Assembly: GCA_964629975.1 (NCBI GenBank) | Contig: CAZVUN010000158.1 | Span: forward strand, 1 to 5,953 | Reading direction: 5' to 3' | DNA length: 5,953 nucleotides | DNA from: G020354085 sp964629975 | GTDB lineage: Bacteria > Pseudomonadota > Gammaproteobacteria > Acidiferrobacterales > Sulfurifustaceae | Part shown: piece after piece, positions 1 through 5,953 of the stretch | How positions within the stretch are numbered: position 1 is the stretch's first letter | Layout: each line of letters opens with the position of its first letter | Translations under genes and position numbers: made by a program | Notes under the pieces: generated by a model | The model's input: only the letters and a program-made list of their open reading frames with translations | What the model was told of the DNA's origin: nothing | Database searches by the model: none

Positions 1-55
1 TCTGATGTGCCAGGGTCACGGCGCTCTCGAAAAATGGGTGAATTTCAACAAACTG
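1..55. other. Non-coding tail downstream of potD
   Basis: This stretch follows the potD stop codon and runs to the window edge. It is about 49% G+C (27 of 55 bases), clearly below the coding sequence beside it. On the minus strand it opens with TAACAGTTTGTTGAAA, which contains short inverted arms (AACA and TGTT), then a T-run (CATTTTTCG). I see no GC-rich stem in front of that T-run, so a classical intrinsic terminator is not supported. A short plus-strand frame (about 5-130) runs on into antisense of potD and looks like chance. The motif loosely resembles insertion-sequence ends, but too little is visible to call one. Confidence 0.4.
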
Positions 56-1108
56 TTAGTGCGCCTTGACCTCGGTCCACACGCGCTCGTACAGGCGTGC
101 GGCCTCGCCGATGTCCCGGATGGAATGTAACGTGATGCCCTCGGGCACGCGGTAGGCAGCGCCTTCGAGTTTCGGGTCGATCAGCGCCCACGCCGCCTCG
201 TTCGGCGTCGGGTAGCGCAGGGTGTTGGTGTTTTTCGCCGCCACCTCCGGGCGCAGCAGGTAGTTGATGAACACCTCGGCGGTGTACTGGCTGCGCGCGT
301 TCCTGGGGACCGCAAGATTGTCGACGAACAGGAACGACCCCTCGCGCGGCACGACGAAGGCGACGTCCGGATTCTCGTCGCGCCGCGCCAGCAGCTCGCC
401 GCTCCAGCCGTGCGCCAGCAGCGTCTCGCCGGCGGCGAGCGATTCCTTGTAGGCCTCGCTGTCGTACTTGGCGAGGAACGGCTTCTGGGCGAGCAGCACC
501 TGCTTGGCCGCCTCGAGCTGCCTGGGGTCGGTGGTATTGGGCGAGAAACCGCAGTAGATCAGCGCCGCGCCGATGGTCTCGCGCATGTCGTTCAGTACGC
601 TGACCCGCCCCTTGTGGCGCCTGAGCTTGTCGGGATTGAACAGGTCGTCCCAGCCCGCCGGCGGCTGCCGGAAGGCCTGCTGCGAGTAGCCGAGCCCGCT
701 CGTGCCCCACAGGTAAGGTACCGAGTACCTGTTGCCCGGGTCGTAGGCGGGATTGCGAAAACGCGGGGCCAGATTCCTCAGGTTGGGCAGGTTGCGGTGA
801 TCGAGCGGTGCCAGCAGCTTGCGCCGGATCATGATCTGTACCGTGTAGTCGGACGGCACGATCACGTCGTAACCGCCGCTCGTCTGGATCTTGGCGAGCA
901 GGTCTTCGTTGCTGGCGAACTTGTCCTCGATCACGCGCACCCCGAACTCCCTCTCGAAGTCCTTGAGGATCTGCGGATCGATGTAGCGGTCCCAGTTGTA
1001 CAGGCGCAGCTCCCTGGCGAGCCGCGCATCGGGCGCGGCCTGGGCCAACGCCGGCACCAGCCACAGCAGGGCGAGCAGCCACCGCACCACAGCGCGCACA
1101 GCAATCAT
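56..1108 (-). CDS. potD: Periplasmic polyamine-binding protein of ABC importer (PotD/PotF family)
   Basis: This 350-residue protein should bind a polyamine (spermidine or putrescine) in the periplasm and deliver it to the PotBC permease. E. coli PotD is 348 residues. The N-terminus is a Sec signal peptide: basic residues, a hydrophobic core (about 8-21) and a likely cut after A24 (AQA|AP). There is no lipobox cysteine. Family landmarks are LYNWDRYIDP (36-45), VPSDY (84-88), NTTDP (191-195), YLLRPEVA (283-290) and YPTPN (299-303). By alignment from memory to PotD, ligand residues W39, Y42, S86, Y88, D174, E177, W235, D263 and Y299 are kept. PotD W255 is F261, Q327 is I330 and E36 is R41. F261 and E238 resemble PotF instead, so the exact ligand is uncertain. 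The ATG has a strong Shine-Dalgarno. It is the last gene of the block, 17 bp after potC. Confidence 0.93.
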   Translation of the reverse strand: MIAVRAVVRWLLALLWLVPALAQAAPDARLARELRLYNWDRYIDPQILKDFEREFGVRVIEDKFASNEDLLAKIQTSGGYDVIVPSDYTVQIMIRRKLLAPLDHRNLPNLRNLAPRFRNPAYDPGNRYSVPYLWGTSGLGYSQQAFRQPPAGWDDLFNPDKLRRHKGRVSVLNDMRETIGAALIYCGFSPNTTDPRQLEAAKQVLLAQKPFLAKYDSEAYKESLAAGETLLAHGWSGELLARRDENPDVAFVVPREGSFLFVDNLAVPRNARSQYTAEVFINYLLRPEVAAKNTNTLRYPTPNEAAWALIDPKLEGAAYRVPEGITLHSIRDIGEAARLYERVWTEVKAH

Positions 1109-1112
1109 TCAC

Positions 1113-1118
1113 ACCTCC
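1113..1118 (-). promoter_or_regulatory. Strong ribosome binding site of potD
   Basis: On the minus strand GGAGGT lies four bases before the ATG at 1108, in the 17 bp gap after potC. It is one of the two strongest Shine-Dalgarno sequences in the block. Binding proteins are usually made in excess over their permeases, so strong independent initiation here fits that need; this last point is inference. Confidence 0.75.
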
Positions 1119-1125
1119 GTCGGTT

Positions 1126-1908
1126 TCAATCGTTGCGTTGCAGCCGCAGTGCCAGCGCAATCACCGCCACCGATGCCAGCAGGATCAGGGTGGCGAGCGC
1201 GTTGATCTCCGGGGTTACCCCGCGCTTGACCATGGAGTAGATCTCGATCGGCAGCGTCGAGGCGCCCGGCCCGGTCACGAAGAATGCCACCACGAAATCA
1301 TCGAATGACAGCGTGAAGGCGAGCAAGGCCCCGCCGACCACGCCCGGCAGGATGAGCGGCAGGGTCACGCGCCAGAACGCCTGTGCGCTGCTCGCGCCGA
1401 GGTCGCGTGCCGCCTCTTCCAGACGCGGGTCGAGCCCGTGCAGGCGGGTGCGCACCAGCAGCAGCACGTAGCCGGTGCCGGCCACCGAGTGCGCCAGCGC
1501 GATGGTGGTGAGCCCGAGCGGCAACGGCGTGAGCAGCACGAAGAACATGAGCAGCGCGATGCCGAACACCAGCTCCGGCAGCACCAGCGGCAGGTACATC
1601 AGGGTTTCGACCACGCTGCGCCCGCGAAAGCGCAGGCGTGCGAGCGCCACGGCGCCGAGCGTGCCCAGCACGGTGGCGAGCACGGTGGCGCCGGTCGCGA
1701 CCGCGAGCGAGTTGCCGAGCGCCTCGAGCACGCGCTGGTTGCGGGCGAGACGCACGTACCAGTCGACCGTGAAGCCGCCCCACACCGCGCTGAAGCGGCT
1801 GGCGCTGAAGCTGAACAGCACCAGCACGGCGACCGGGGCGAGCAGGAATCCATACACCAGCCACGCGTGCCAGTGCAGCCAGCGTGGGGCATGCGCATCA
1901 GCGCGCAT
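1126..1908 (-). CDS. potC: Polyamine ABC transporter permease, PotC type
   Basis: This 260-residue inner-membrane protein is one half of the transport channel for polyamine uptake; E. coli PotC is 264 residues. Six hydrophobic segments can be seen at about 17-37, 65-90, 101-125, 133-152, 185-210 and 237-255. The EAA loop that docks on the ATPase reads EAARDLGAS (165-173), followed by the downstream LP at 183-184. The SFDDFV segment (201-206) and the IYSMVK...G-TPE-NALAT stretch (223-240) are strongly PotC-like; PotI has a different sequence at the first of these. The ATG at 1908 lies inside the end of potB (11 bp overlap). A GAGG sits seven bases upstream, so translation is probably coupled to potB. 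The protein appears complete. Confidence 0.95.
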   Translation of the reverse strand: MRADAHAPRWLHWHAWLVYGFLLAPVAVLVLFSFSASRFSAVWGGFTVDWYVRLARNQRVLEALGNSLAVATGATVLATVLGTLGAVALARLRFRGRSVVETLMYLPLVLPELVFGIALLMFFVLLTPLPLGLTTIALAHSVAGTGYVLLLVRTRLHGLDPRLEEAARDLGASSAQAFWRVTLPLILPGVVGGALLAFTLSFDDFVVAFFVTGPGASTLPIEIYSMVKRGVTPEINALATLILLASVAVIALALRLQRND

Positions 1909-2770
1909 CGCCCGGCCTCGCCTGCGAGCGCAGGTACAGCGCCACGGCCGCGCCGATCAGCGCCAGCAGTGCGAGCGCGAGCGCCGCACCGAGCGGCCAG
2001 TCCTGCGGCGTCGACAGGAAGCGCTGCTGCACCAGGTTGCCGAGCATCATGCTCTTGGCGCCGCCGAGCAGCTCCGGCACCACGAAGGCGCCGAGCGATT
2101 CGATGAACACCAGCAGGCTGCCGGCCACCACACCCGGCAGCGTGAGCGGCAGCAACACCCGGCGAAACGCCTGCCAGCGCGAGGCGCCGAGGTCATAGGC
2201 GGCATCGAGCAGGTGAAAATCGAACTTCTCGATCGCGGCATACAGCGGATAGACCATGAACGGCAGGTACCAGTAGACCAGCCCGAGCAGCACCGCGCCC
2301 GGGGTATAGAGCAGCGTGAGCGGTTGCTCGCCCGCAAGACCGAGCGTGCGCAGCAGCTGCTCGATGACACCGTTCGGGCGCAGCAGCACCATCCAGGCGT
2401 AGATCAGCACCAGCGAATTGGCCCACAGCGGCAGCAATACCAGGAAATACAGCAACCGGCGCATCGCCGGCGGACGCCGGACAATGTAATAGGCGAGCGG
2501 GTAACCGAGCCCCAGGCACAGCGCGGTCGCGGCCAGCGCCAGGCCCAGCGAGCGCAGCATTATATTAAGGTGTAACGGATCGAGCAGCCGCGCGTAGCTC
2601 GACCCGTCGAGCTCCCAGGTGACCGGCGCGCCCGGCTGCATCAGGCTGATGGCCGCGACGATGGCGAGCGGCACCAGGAACAGCAGCGTCAACCAGCCGG
2701 CCGCCGGCACCAGTGCGAGCCACGCCCAGCGCGCACGGCACTCGTCCCGCGCCCGCACCGCCTCAGTCAC
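1898..2770 (-). CDS. potB: Polyamine ABC transporter permease, PotB type (GTG start)
   Basis: This 290-residue inner-membrane permease should pair with PotC; E. coli PotB is 275 residues and PotH 317. I chose the GTG at 2770 because GGAGG lies six bases upstream. The longer open frame to 2893 adds an Arg/Cys-rich stretch antisense in character and buried inside potA. Hydrophobic segments lie at about 15-43, 73-97, 104-130, 152-178, 208-232 and 258-280. The EAA-type loop is DAAYDLGAS (189-197), with the conserved LP at 211-212. RLLDPL (61-66), GLVYWYLPFMVYPLY (163-177) and GGAKSMMLGN (236-245) match PotB-specific segments rather than PotH. It overlaps potA by 8 bp. Codons 66-70 are unusually AT-rich for this gene. 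Confidence 0.94.
   Translation of the reverse strand: MTEAVRARDECRARWAWLALVPAAGWLTLLFLVPLAIVAAISLMQPGAPVTWELDGSSYARLLDPLHLNIMLRSLGLALAATALCLGLGYPLAYYIVRRPPAMRRLLYFLVLLPLWANSLVLIYAWMVLLRPNGVIEQLLRTLGLAGEQPLTLLYTPGAVLLGLVYWYLPFMVYPLYAAIEKFDFHLLDAAYDLGASRWQAFRRVLLPLTLPGVVAGSLLVFIESLGAFVVPELLGGAKSMMLGNLVQQRFLSTPQDWPLGAALALALLALIGAAVALYLRSQARPGDAR
2558..2575 (-). other. AT-rich rare-codon cluster in potB containing a perfect TATAAT
   Basis: Codons 66-71 of potB read TTA CAC CTT AAT ATA ATG in a gene that otherwise uses G/C-ending codons almost throughout. They encode the end of the periplasmic loop just before the second membrane segment. On the coding strand the same bases contain TATAAT (2564 down to 2559), identical to the sigma-70 -10 consensus. 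No good -35 was found at 16-19 bp spacing (best about 2 of 6), and there is no TG extension. An internal promoter for potC and potD is therefore possible but weakly supported. Confidence 0.3.
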
Positions 2771-3860
2771 CGTCGGCCTCCAGCACCTGCAGGTGCGGGA
2801 CCGGCAAGTCCACGCGCACCGCATCGCCCACGGCGTACGCCGGCGCGCCGCGATTCTGCTCCTGCACCAAGAGCTGCGGGCCGTCGAGCACACGCACCCG
2901 GTAGCGCGTGTCGGTGCCGAGGAACACCGTTTGCGTGACCACGCCGCGCAGCCACCGGCCGCGCGCGCGCTTGCTCGCCGGACGCAGCACCACCTTTTCC
3001 GGGCGGATCGTCAATGTGACCGCGCTGCCGGCTGCCACCGCCCGGGCACAGGCGAGCTCCACGCGCCGCCGCCCGAGCAGCACGCGCAACGTGCCCTCGG
3101 CATGATCGAGCGCCGTGGCGGTGAGGAAGTTGGACTCGCCGATGAACTCGGCGACGAAGCGGCTGGCGGGCCGCTCATACAGCCGCTGGGGCGTGTCGAC
3201 CTGCAGGACACGGCCGCCGTGCATCACCGCCACGCGGTCGGACATGGCGAGCGCCTCTTCCTGGTCGTGCGTCACGTACAGAAACGTCATCCCGAGCGCG
3301 CGCTGGATGCCCTTCAGCTCGGCCTGCATGGCGCGGCGCAGTCTGAGGTCGAGCGCCCCGAGCGGCTCATCGAGCAGCAACAGCGCCGGGCGCGTCACGA
3401 GCGCGCGCGCCAACGCCGCGCGCTGCTGCTGTCCGCCGGAGAGCTGGCGCGGCAGGCGCCGCTCGAGGCCGGTGAGATGCACCATGGCGAGCGCCTCGGC
3501 GACGCGGCGCGTGATCTCGGCGGACGCCACCTTCTGCATGCGCAATCCGAAGGCGACGTTGTCCGCCACCGTCAGGTGCGGGAACAGCGCGTAGTTCTGG
3601 AACACCAGGTTGAGGTCGCGCGCCGCCACCGGCGTGTGCGTCACGTCCTCGCCGGCGAGGTGGATCGAACCTGCCGACGGCTGCTCGAAACCGGCGATCA
3701 GGCGCAGCGTCGTGGACTTGCCGCACCCGGACGGTCCGAGCAGCGAGAAGAACTCCCCGCGCGCAATGCGCAACGACACGTCCTGTACGGCGCCGTGCCC
3801 GGCAAAGTGCTTGCTGACCCGCCGCAGCTCGAGCGCGGGCGGCGCGGAGGCGCGGCTCAT
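2763..3860 (-). CDS. potA: Polyamine ABC transporter ATP-binding protein (PotA type)
   Basis: This 365-residue cytoplasmic ATPase should power polyamine import through PotBC; E. coli PotA is 378 residues. All ABC motifs are visible: Walker A GPSGCGKST (42-50), Q-loop Q88 in FQNYALFPH, signature LSGGQQQR (140-147), Walker B LLLLDEP (160-166), D-loop GALD (168-171) and H-loop H198 in THDQEEA. A C-terminal TOBE-type domain (about 280-355) begins near TIRPEKVVL, as in the PotA/MalK-like importer ATPases. The ATG at 3860 was chosen over the frame's upstream ATG at 4001, which lies within the helicase gene and adds a Cys/Ala-rich stretch unlike the family. That start overlaps the helicase stop as ATGA. 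No clear Shine-Dalgarno precedes it, which points to translational coupling. All key residues look intact. Confidence 0.95.
   Translation of the reverse strand: MSRASAPPALELRRVSKHFAGHGAVQDVSLRIARGEFFSLLGPSGCGKSTTLRLIAGFEQPSAGSIHLAGEDVTHTPVAARDLNLVFQNYALFPHLTVADNVAFGLRMQKVASAEITRRVAEALAMVHLTGLERRLPRQLSGGQQQRAALARALVTRPALLLLDEPLGALDLRLRRAMQAELKGIQRALGMTFLYVTHDQEEALAMSDRVAVMHGGRVLQVDTPQRLYERPASRFVAEFIGESNFLTATALDHAEGTLRVLLGRRRVELACARAVAAGSAVTLTIRPEKVVLRPASKRARGRWLRGVVTQTVFLGTDTRYRVRVLDGPQLLVQEQNRGAPAYAVGDAVRVDLPVPHLQVLEADGD
2777..2781 (-). promoter_or_regulatory. Ribosome binding site that fixes the GTG start of potB
   Basis: On the minus strand GGAGG is followed by six bases and then the GTG at 2770, inside the last codons of potA. 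The spacing is ideal. No comparable site serves the in-frame ATGs further upstream, so this decides the potB start. A second in-frame GTG at 2758 is possible but has poorer spacing. Confidence 0.7.
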
Positions 3861-5800
3861 GAGGCGGCCTGCACGGCCGGCGCCGCACGCCGCGCGGCAA
3901 AGAAGCGCTCCACATCCGCCAGCGCACGGGTCAGCGGCATCGGCGGGAGGCTCTTGAGGAACACCTTGCCGTAGGACTTGGTGAGCAGGCGCGGATCGCA
4001 CAGCATCAGCACGCCGTGATCGCCCTCGTCGCGGATCAGGCGGCCGGCGCCCTGCTTGAGCGCGATCACCGCAGCCGGCAACTGCAACTGCTGAAAGGCG
4101 CTGCCGCCCTGCTCCTCGATCGCCCGGGCGCGCGCCTGCAGTACCGGGTCGTCCGGGCTGGCGAACGGCAGCTTGTCGATGATGACGAGCGACAGCGCCT
4201 CACCGCGCACGTCCACGCCTTCCCAGAAGCTCGCGGTGCCGAGCAGCACGGCATTGCCGGCGGCGCGAAAGCGCGTCAGCAGCTCGTTCTTCGGTGCCGT
4301 GCCCTGCACCAGCAGCGGAAACTCCAGCCGCCCGGCCAGCAACTCGTGCGCGCGCTTGAGTGCGCGATGCGAGGTAAACAGAAAGAACGCGCGCCCGCCG
4401 CTCGCCGCGATCACCGGCAGCGCCGCCTCCACCACCTGGCGCGTGAAGTCCGGCGTCATCGGGTCGGGCAGGCGCTCGGGCAGGTACAGCAGCGCCTGAC
4501 CGCCATAGTCGAACGGGCTGTCCCAGCGCGCTGTGTCGGCGTGCGCGAGTCCGAGCTCGCGCTGGAAATGCGCGAAGCTGCCATTGATGGTGAGCGTCGC
4601 CGAGGTGAAGATCCAGGCCCGGTCGCCGCCCGCGACCTGCGCACCGAACAGCGTCGCGACGGATAACGGCGTGAGGTGCAGGCTGAAGGAGCGCGCGCTG
4701 GTCTCGAACCAGGCGACATACTCCGGCGGCACGCGCTCGCTCAGCAGGTACAGGCGCTCGAGCAGGGCCGCGGCCCGCCGATAGCAGCTCGCCAGCGCCT
4801 CGCCCTTCGGGGCGGCAAGCTCCAGGGCATTGCCCAGCAGGGCGAACCGCTCCTTGAAATCGGCAAGCGCGCGGAACACGGCGGGTCCCTCGAGCCGGGT
4901 CCAGGCATCGCGCCGCGGCTCCGCCCCGAACGCCAGGCGCAGATCGGCCGCGGCCTTCTCGAGCGCGTGCGCGTGCGCGATCAGGTCGGCCACGCCGCTC
5001 CTCTCAGCCGTCTCGGCGAGCTGCACGTCGCGCACCAGACCCGCCACCTGATGACCGCTCACCGTGTGGCCGAAGAACTCGGCGGCGATCTCGGGCAGCT
5101 GGTGCGCCTCGTCGAAGATCACCGCCTGCACGCCCGGCAGCAGCTGGCCGAAGCCTTCCTCGCGCAGCACCAGGTCGGCGCAGAACAGGTAATGGTTGAC
5201 GATGAGCACGTCGGCGGCGAGGGCCTGCTCGCGCGCGCGCTTGACGAAGCACTCCTGGAAGCTCGGGCAGCGCGCCCCGAGACAGTTGTCGGCGGTCGAG
5301 GTCACGAGCGGCCACAGCTCCGAGTCCTCCGGCACGTCCCGGATCTCGGCGATGTCGCCGCTGCGCGTGTGGCGCGCATGGGCCGCGATGCGCGCCAGCT
5401 CGCCCACGGCGCGCTTGCTCGCAAGCCGCGCCTGCAGCCGGGTTTGCTCGAGGCGATACAGGCACAGGTAGTTGCTGCGCCCCTTGAGCAGCGCCGTGCT
5501 CACCGGCCGGCCGAGCGCCTCGCGCACCAGCGGCAGATCGCGCTGGAAAAGCTGGTCCTGCAGGTTCTTGGTGCCGGTCGACACCAGCACCTTCTGGCCA
5601 GAGAGCAGCGCCGGCACCAGGTAGGCGAAGGTCTTGCCGGTGCCGGTGCCGGACTCGGCAATGAACACGCCGTGGTGGGTAATGGCCTCTTCGATGCGTG
5701 CGGCCAGCTCCTGCTGGCCGGGCCGTACCCGGAAACCGGCGAGGCGCGCCGCGAACGGCCCGCTACTCGAGAGAATGGTGGCGCTGTCCGACGATGGCAA
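3857..5800 (-). CDS. yoaA: Iron-sulfur ATP-dependent DNA helicase, YoaA/DinG family (TTG start)
   Basis: This 647-residue superfamily 2 helicase of the XPD/DinG class should unwind DNA 5' to 3' during repair of replication damage; E. coli YoaA is 636 residues. Visible motifs are Walker A GTGTGKT (51-57), DEAH box (230-233), motif III TSATLT (399-404), GTASFWEGVDVRG (521-533) and motif VI QGAGRLIR (583-590). Four cysteines placed as in the 4Fe-4S domain are C113, C173, C178 and C184. ALLKGRSNYLCL (103-114) and LVTSTADNCLG (165-175) favour YoaA over DinG. Homology begins near residue 15, which fits a TTG start at 5800 with GGGA eight bases before it. The ATG at 5935 would add 45 Cys/Trp-rich residues and overlap the possible divergent gene. 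In E. coli YoaA works with HolC. The gene runs into potA as ATGA. Confidence 0.92.
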   Translation of the reverse strand: MPSSDSATILSSSGPFAARLAGFRVRPGQQELAARIEEAITHHGVFIAESGTGTGKTFAYLVPALLSGQKVLVSTGTKNLQDQLFQRDLPLVREALGRPVSTALLKGRSNYLCLYRLEQTRLQARLASKRAVGELARIAAHARHTRSGDIAEIRDVPEDSELWPLVTSTADNCLGARCPSFQECFVKRAREQALAADVLIVNHYLFCADLVLREEGFGQLLPGVQAVIFDEAHQLPEIAAEFFGHTVSGHQVAGLVRDVQLAETAERSGVADLIAHAHALEKAAADLRLAFGAEPRRDAWTRLEGPAVFRALADFKERFALLGNALELAAPKGEALASCYRRAAALLERLYLLSERVPPEYVAWFETSARSFSLHLTPLSVATLFGAQVAGGDRAWIFTSATLTINGSFAHFQRELGLAHADTARWDSPFDYGGQALLYLPERLPDPMTPDFTRQVVEAALPVIAASGGRAFFLFTSHRALKRAHELLAGRLEFPLLVQGTAPKNELLTRFRAAGNAVLLGTASFWEGVDVRGEALSLVIIDKLPFASPDDPVLQARARAIEEQGGSAFQQLQLPAAVIALKQGAGRLIRDEGDHGVLMLCDPRLLTKSYGKVFLKSLPPMPLTRALADVERFFAARRAAPAVQAAS

Positions 5801-5905
5801 CGGTGGCGTCCCGGAATCGGCGCGCAGTATTGCATGGATGCGGCAACCTGCCCAGCGCAGGGCAAAGCGGGTAGACTTGCGCGCACACCATCCCGCTGCC
5901 GCGCC
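5801..5905. other. Intergenic region between yoaA and a possible divergent gene
   Basis: These 105 bases separate the proposed TTG start of the helicase from the proposed ATG at 5906 on the other strand. They hold the candidate minus-strand promoter listed separately. For the plus strand, TAGACT (5872-5877) matches the -10 consensus at four of six positions, with only a poor -35 (CTGCCC, 5848-5853) 18 bp upstream, so that promoter is speculative. I see no LexA-type operator (CTGT-N8-ACAG) or other clear palindrome. Confidence 0.4.
5826..5854 (-). promoter_or_regulatory. Candidate sigma-70 promoter for the yoaA-pot block
   Basis: Read on the minus strand, TGGGCA (four of six to TTGACA) is followed after exactly 17 bp by AATACT (four of six to TATAAT). 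The -10 is preceded by TGC, giving an extended -10 element. Transcription would begin near 5819, leaving about 20 bases before the TTG at 5800. This also argues against the upstream ATG at 5935, which would lie outside the transcript. The call rests on weak matches by eye. Confidence 0.3.
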
Positions 5906-5953
5906 ATGACCGAGCCGACCGCAAGCCACCTGCACCGCCGCCGCTGGCTGCGC
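5906..5953 (+). CDS. Possible start of a divergent gene, cut by the window edge
   Basis: An ATG at 5906 opens a frame of 16 codons that continues past the window end, reading MTEPTASHLHRRRWLR. The basic RRRWLR run could precede a membrane anchor or a secretion signal, but nothing beyond it is visible, so no family can be assigned. No clear Shine-Dalgarno lies upstream. Support is limited to the position, about 105 bp divergent from the helicase, and to the apparent absence of helicase homology in this region. It may be spurious. Confidence 0.3.
   Translation, partial: MTEPTASHLHRRRWLR

Noticed and set aside
18..50. Intrinsic terminator after potD
   Set aside because: A T-run exists on the minus strand, but only four or five A-T pairs could form next to it and no GC-rich stem precedes it.
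45..1160. Minus-strand 371-codon frame overlapping potD in another frame
   Set aside because: The product is an Arg/Ala/Gly-rich low-complexity sequence with no family features, while the potD frame shows a signal peptide and conserved ligand residues.
410..1240. Plus-strand 276-codon frame opposite potD and the end of potC
   Set aside because: It crosses the boundary of two real genes on the other strand and has no recognisable domain.
1475..2575. Plus-strand 366-codon frame opposite potC and potB
   Set aside because: The composition is Arg/Gln/His-rich, as expected from antisense of GC-rich membrane protein genes, and there is no initiation context.
2957..2970. Alternating CG run, possible Z-DNA
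   Set aside because: It is short and sits within Arg/Ala codons of the potA C-terminal domain; runs like this are expected at this base composition.
2619..3974. Plus-strand open frame of 451 codons opposite potA
   Set aside because: It is antisense to a fully motif-supported ABC ATPase, its product is His/Arg/Gln-rich without recognisable domains, and such long antisense frames are normal in very GC-rich DNA.
5629..5652. Tandem repeat of TGCCGG units
   Set aside because: It is simply the coding sequence of the Gly-Thr-rich Walker A loop of the helicase, where GTGTG produces repeated codons.
5801..5905. LexA (SOS) operator upstream of the helicase
   Set aside because: Some family members are damage-inducible, so I looked for CTGT-N8-ACAG, but found no match on either strand.

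Overview
The window is a compact, very GC-rich (roughly two thirds G+C by eye) stretch of a proteobacterial chromosome. It carries one long co-directional gene block on the minus strand. The best-fitting source is a high-GC gammaproteobacterium, possibly a betaproteobacterium: the helicase closely resembles Escherichia coli YoaA, and the transporter has the gene order and protein lengths of E. coli potABCD. Nothing in the window fixes the genus.

Layout in the direction of transcription, from right to left. The right edge (5906-5953) may hold the first 16 codons of a divergent plus-strand gene. Positions 5801-5905 are a short intergenic region with a plausible minus-strand promoter. A YoaA-type iron-sulfur DNA helicase follows (3857-5800, TTG start). 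Then come four genes of a polyamine ABC importer: potA ATPase (2763-3860), potB permease (1898-2770, GTG start), potC permease (1126-1908) and potD periplasmic binding protein (56-1108). Every junction is tight: 4 bp overlap yoaA/potA, 8 bp overlap potA/potB, 11 bp overlap potB/potC and a 17 bp gap potC/potD. All five are therefore probably one transcription unit. The last 55 bases (1-55) hold no gene; they are noticeably less GC-rich and contain no convincing terminator.

How the genes work together. PotD captures a polyamine in the periplasm, PotB and PotC form the membrane channel, and PotA hydrolyses ATP to drive import. The helicase has all the motifs of a working XPD/DinG-like 5'-3' helicase and would act in replication-associated DNA repair. 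Its start-stop overlap with potA is the most unusual thing here: a DNA repair gene appears to be translationally coupled to a polyamine importer.

Points of interest: the helicase-transporter coupling, a binding-protein pocket that mixes PotD-like and PotF-like ligand residues and has an arginine where both have an acid, a cluster of AT-rich rare codons with a perfect TATAAT in potB, and the non-ATG starts of yoaA and potB. I saw no CRISPR, tRNA, rRNA or intact mobile element. I found no clear evidence of an entirely new system.
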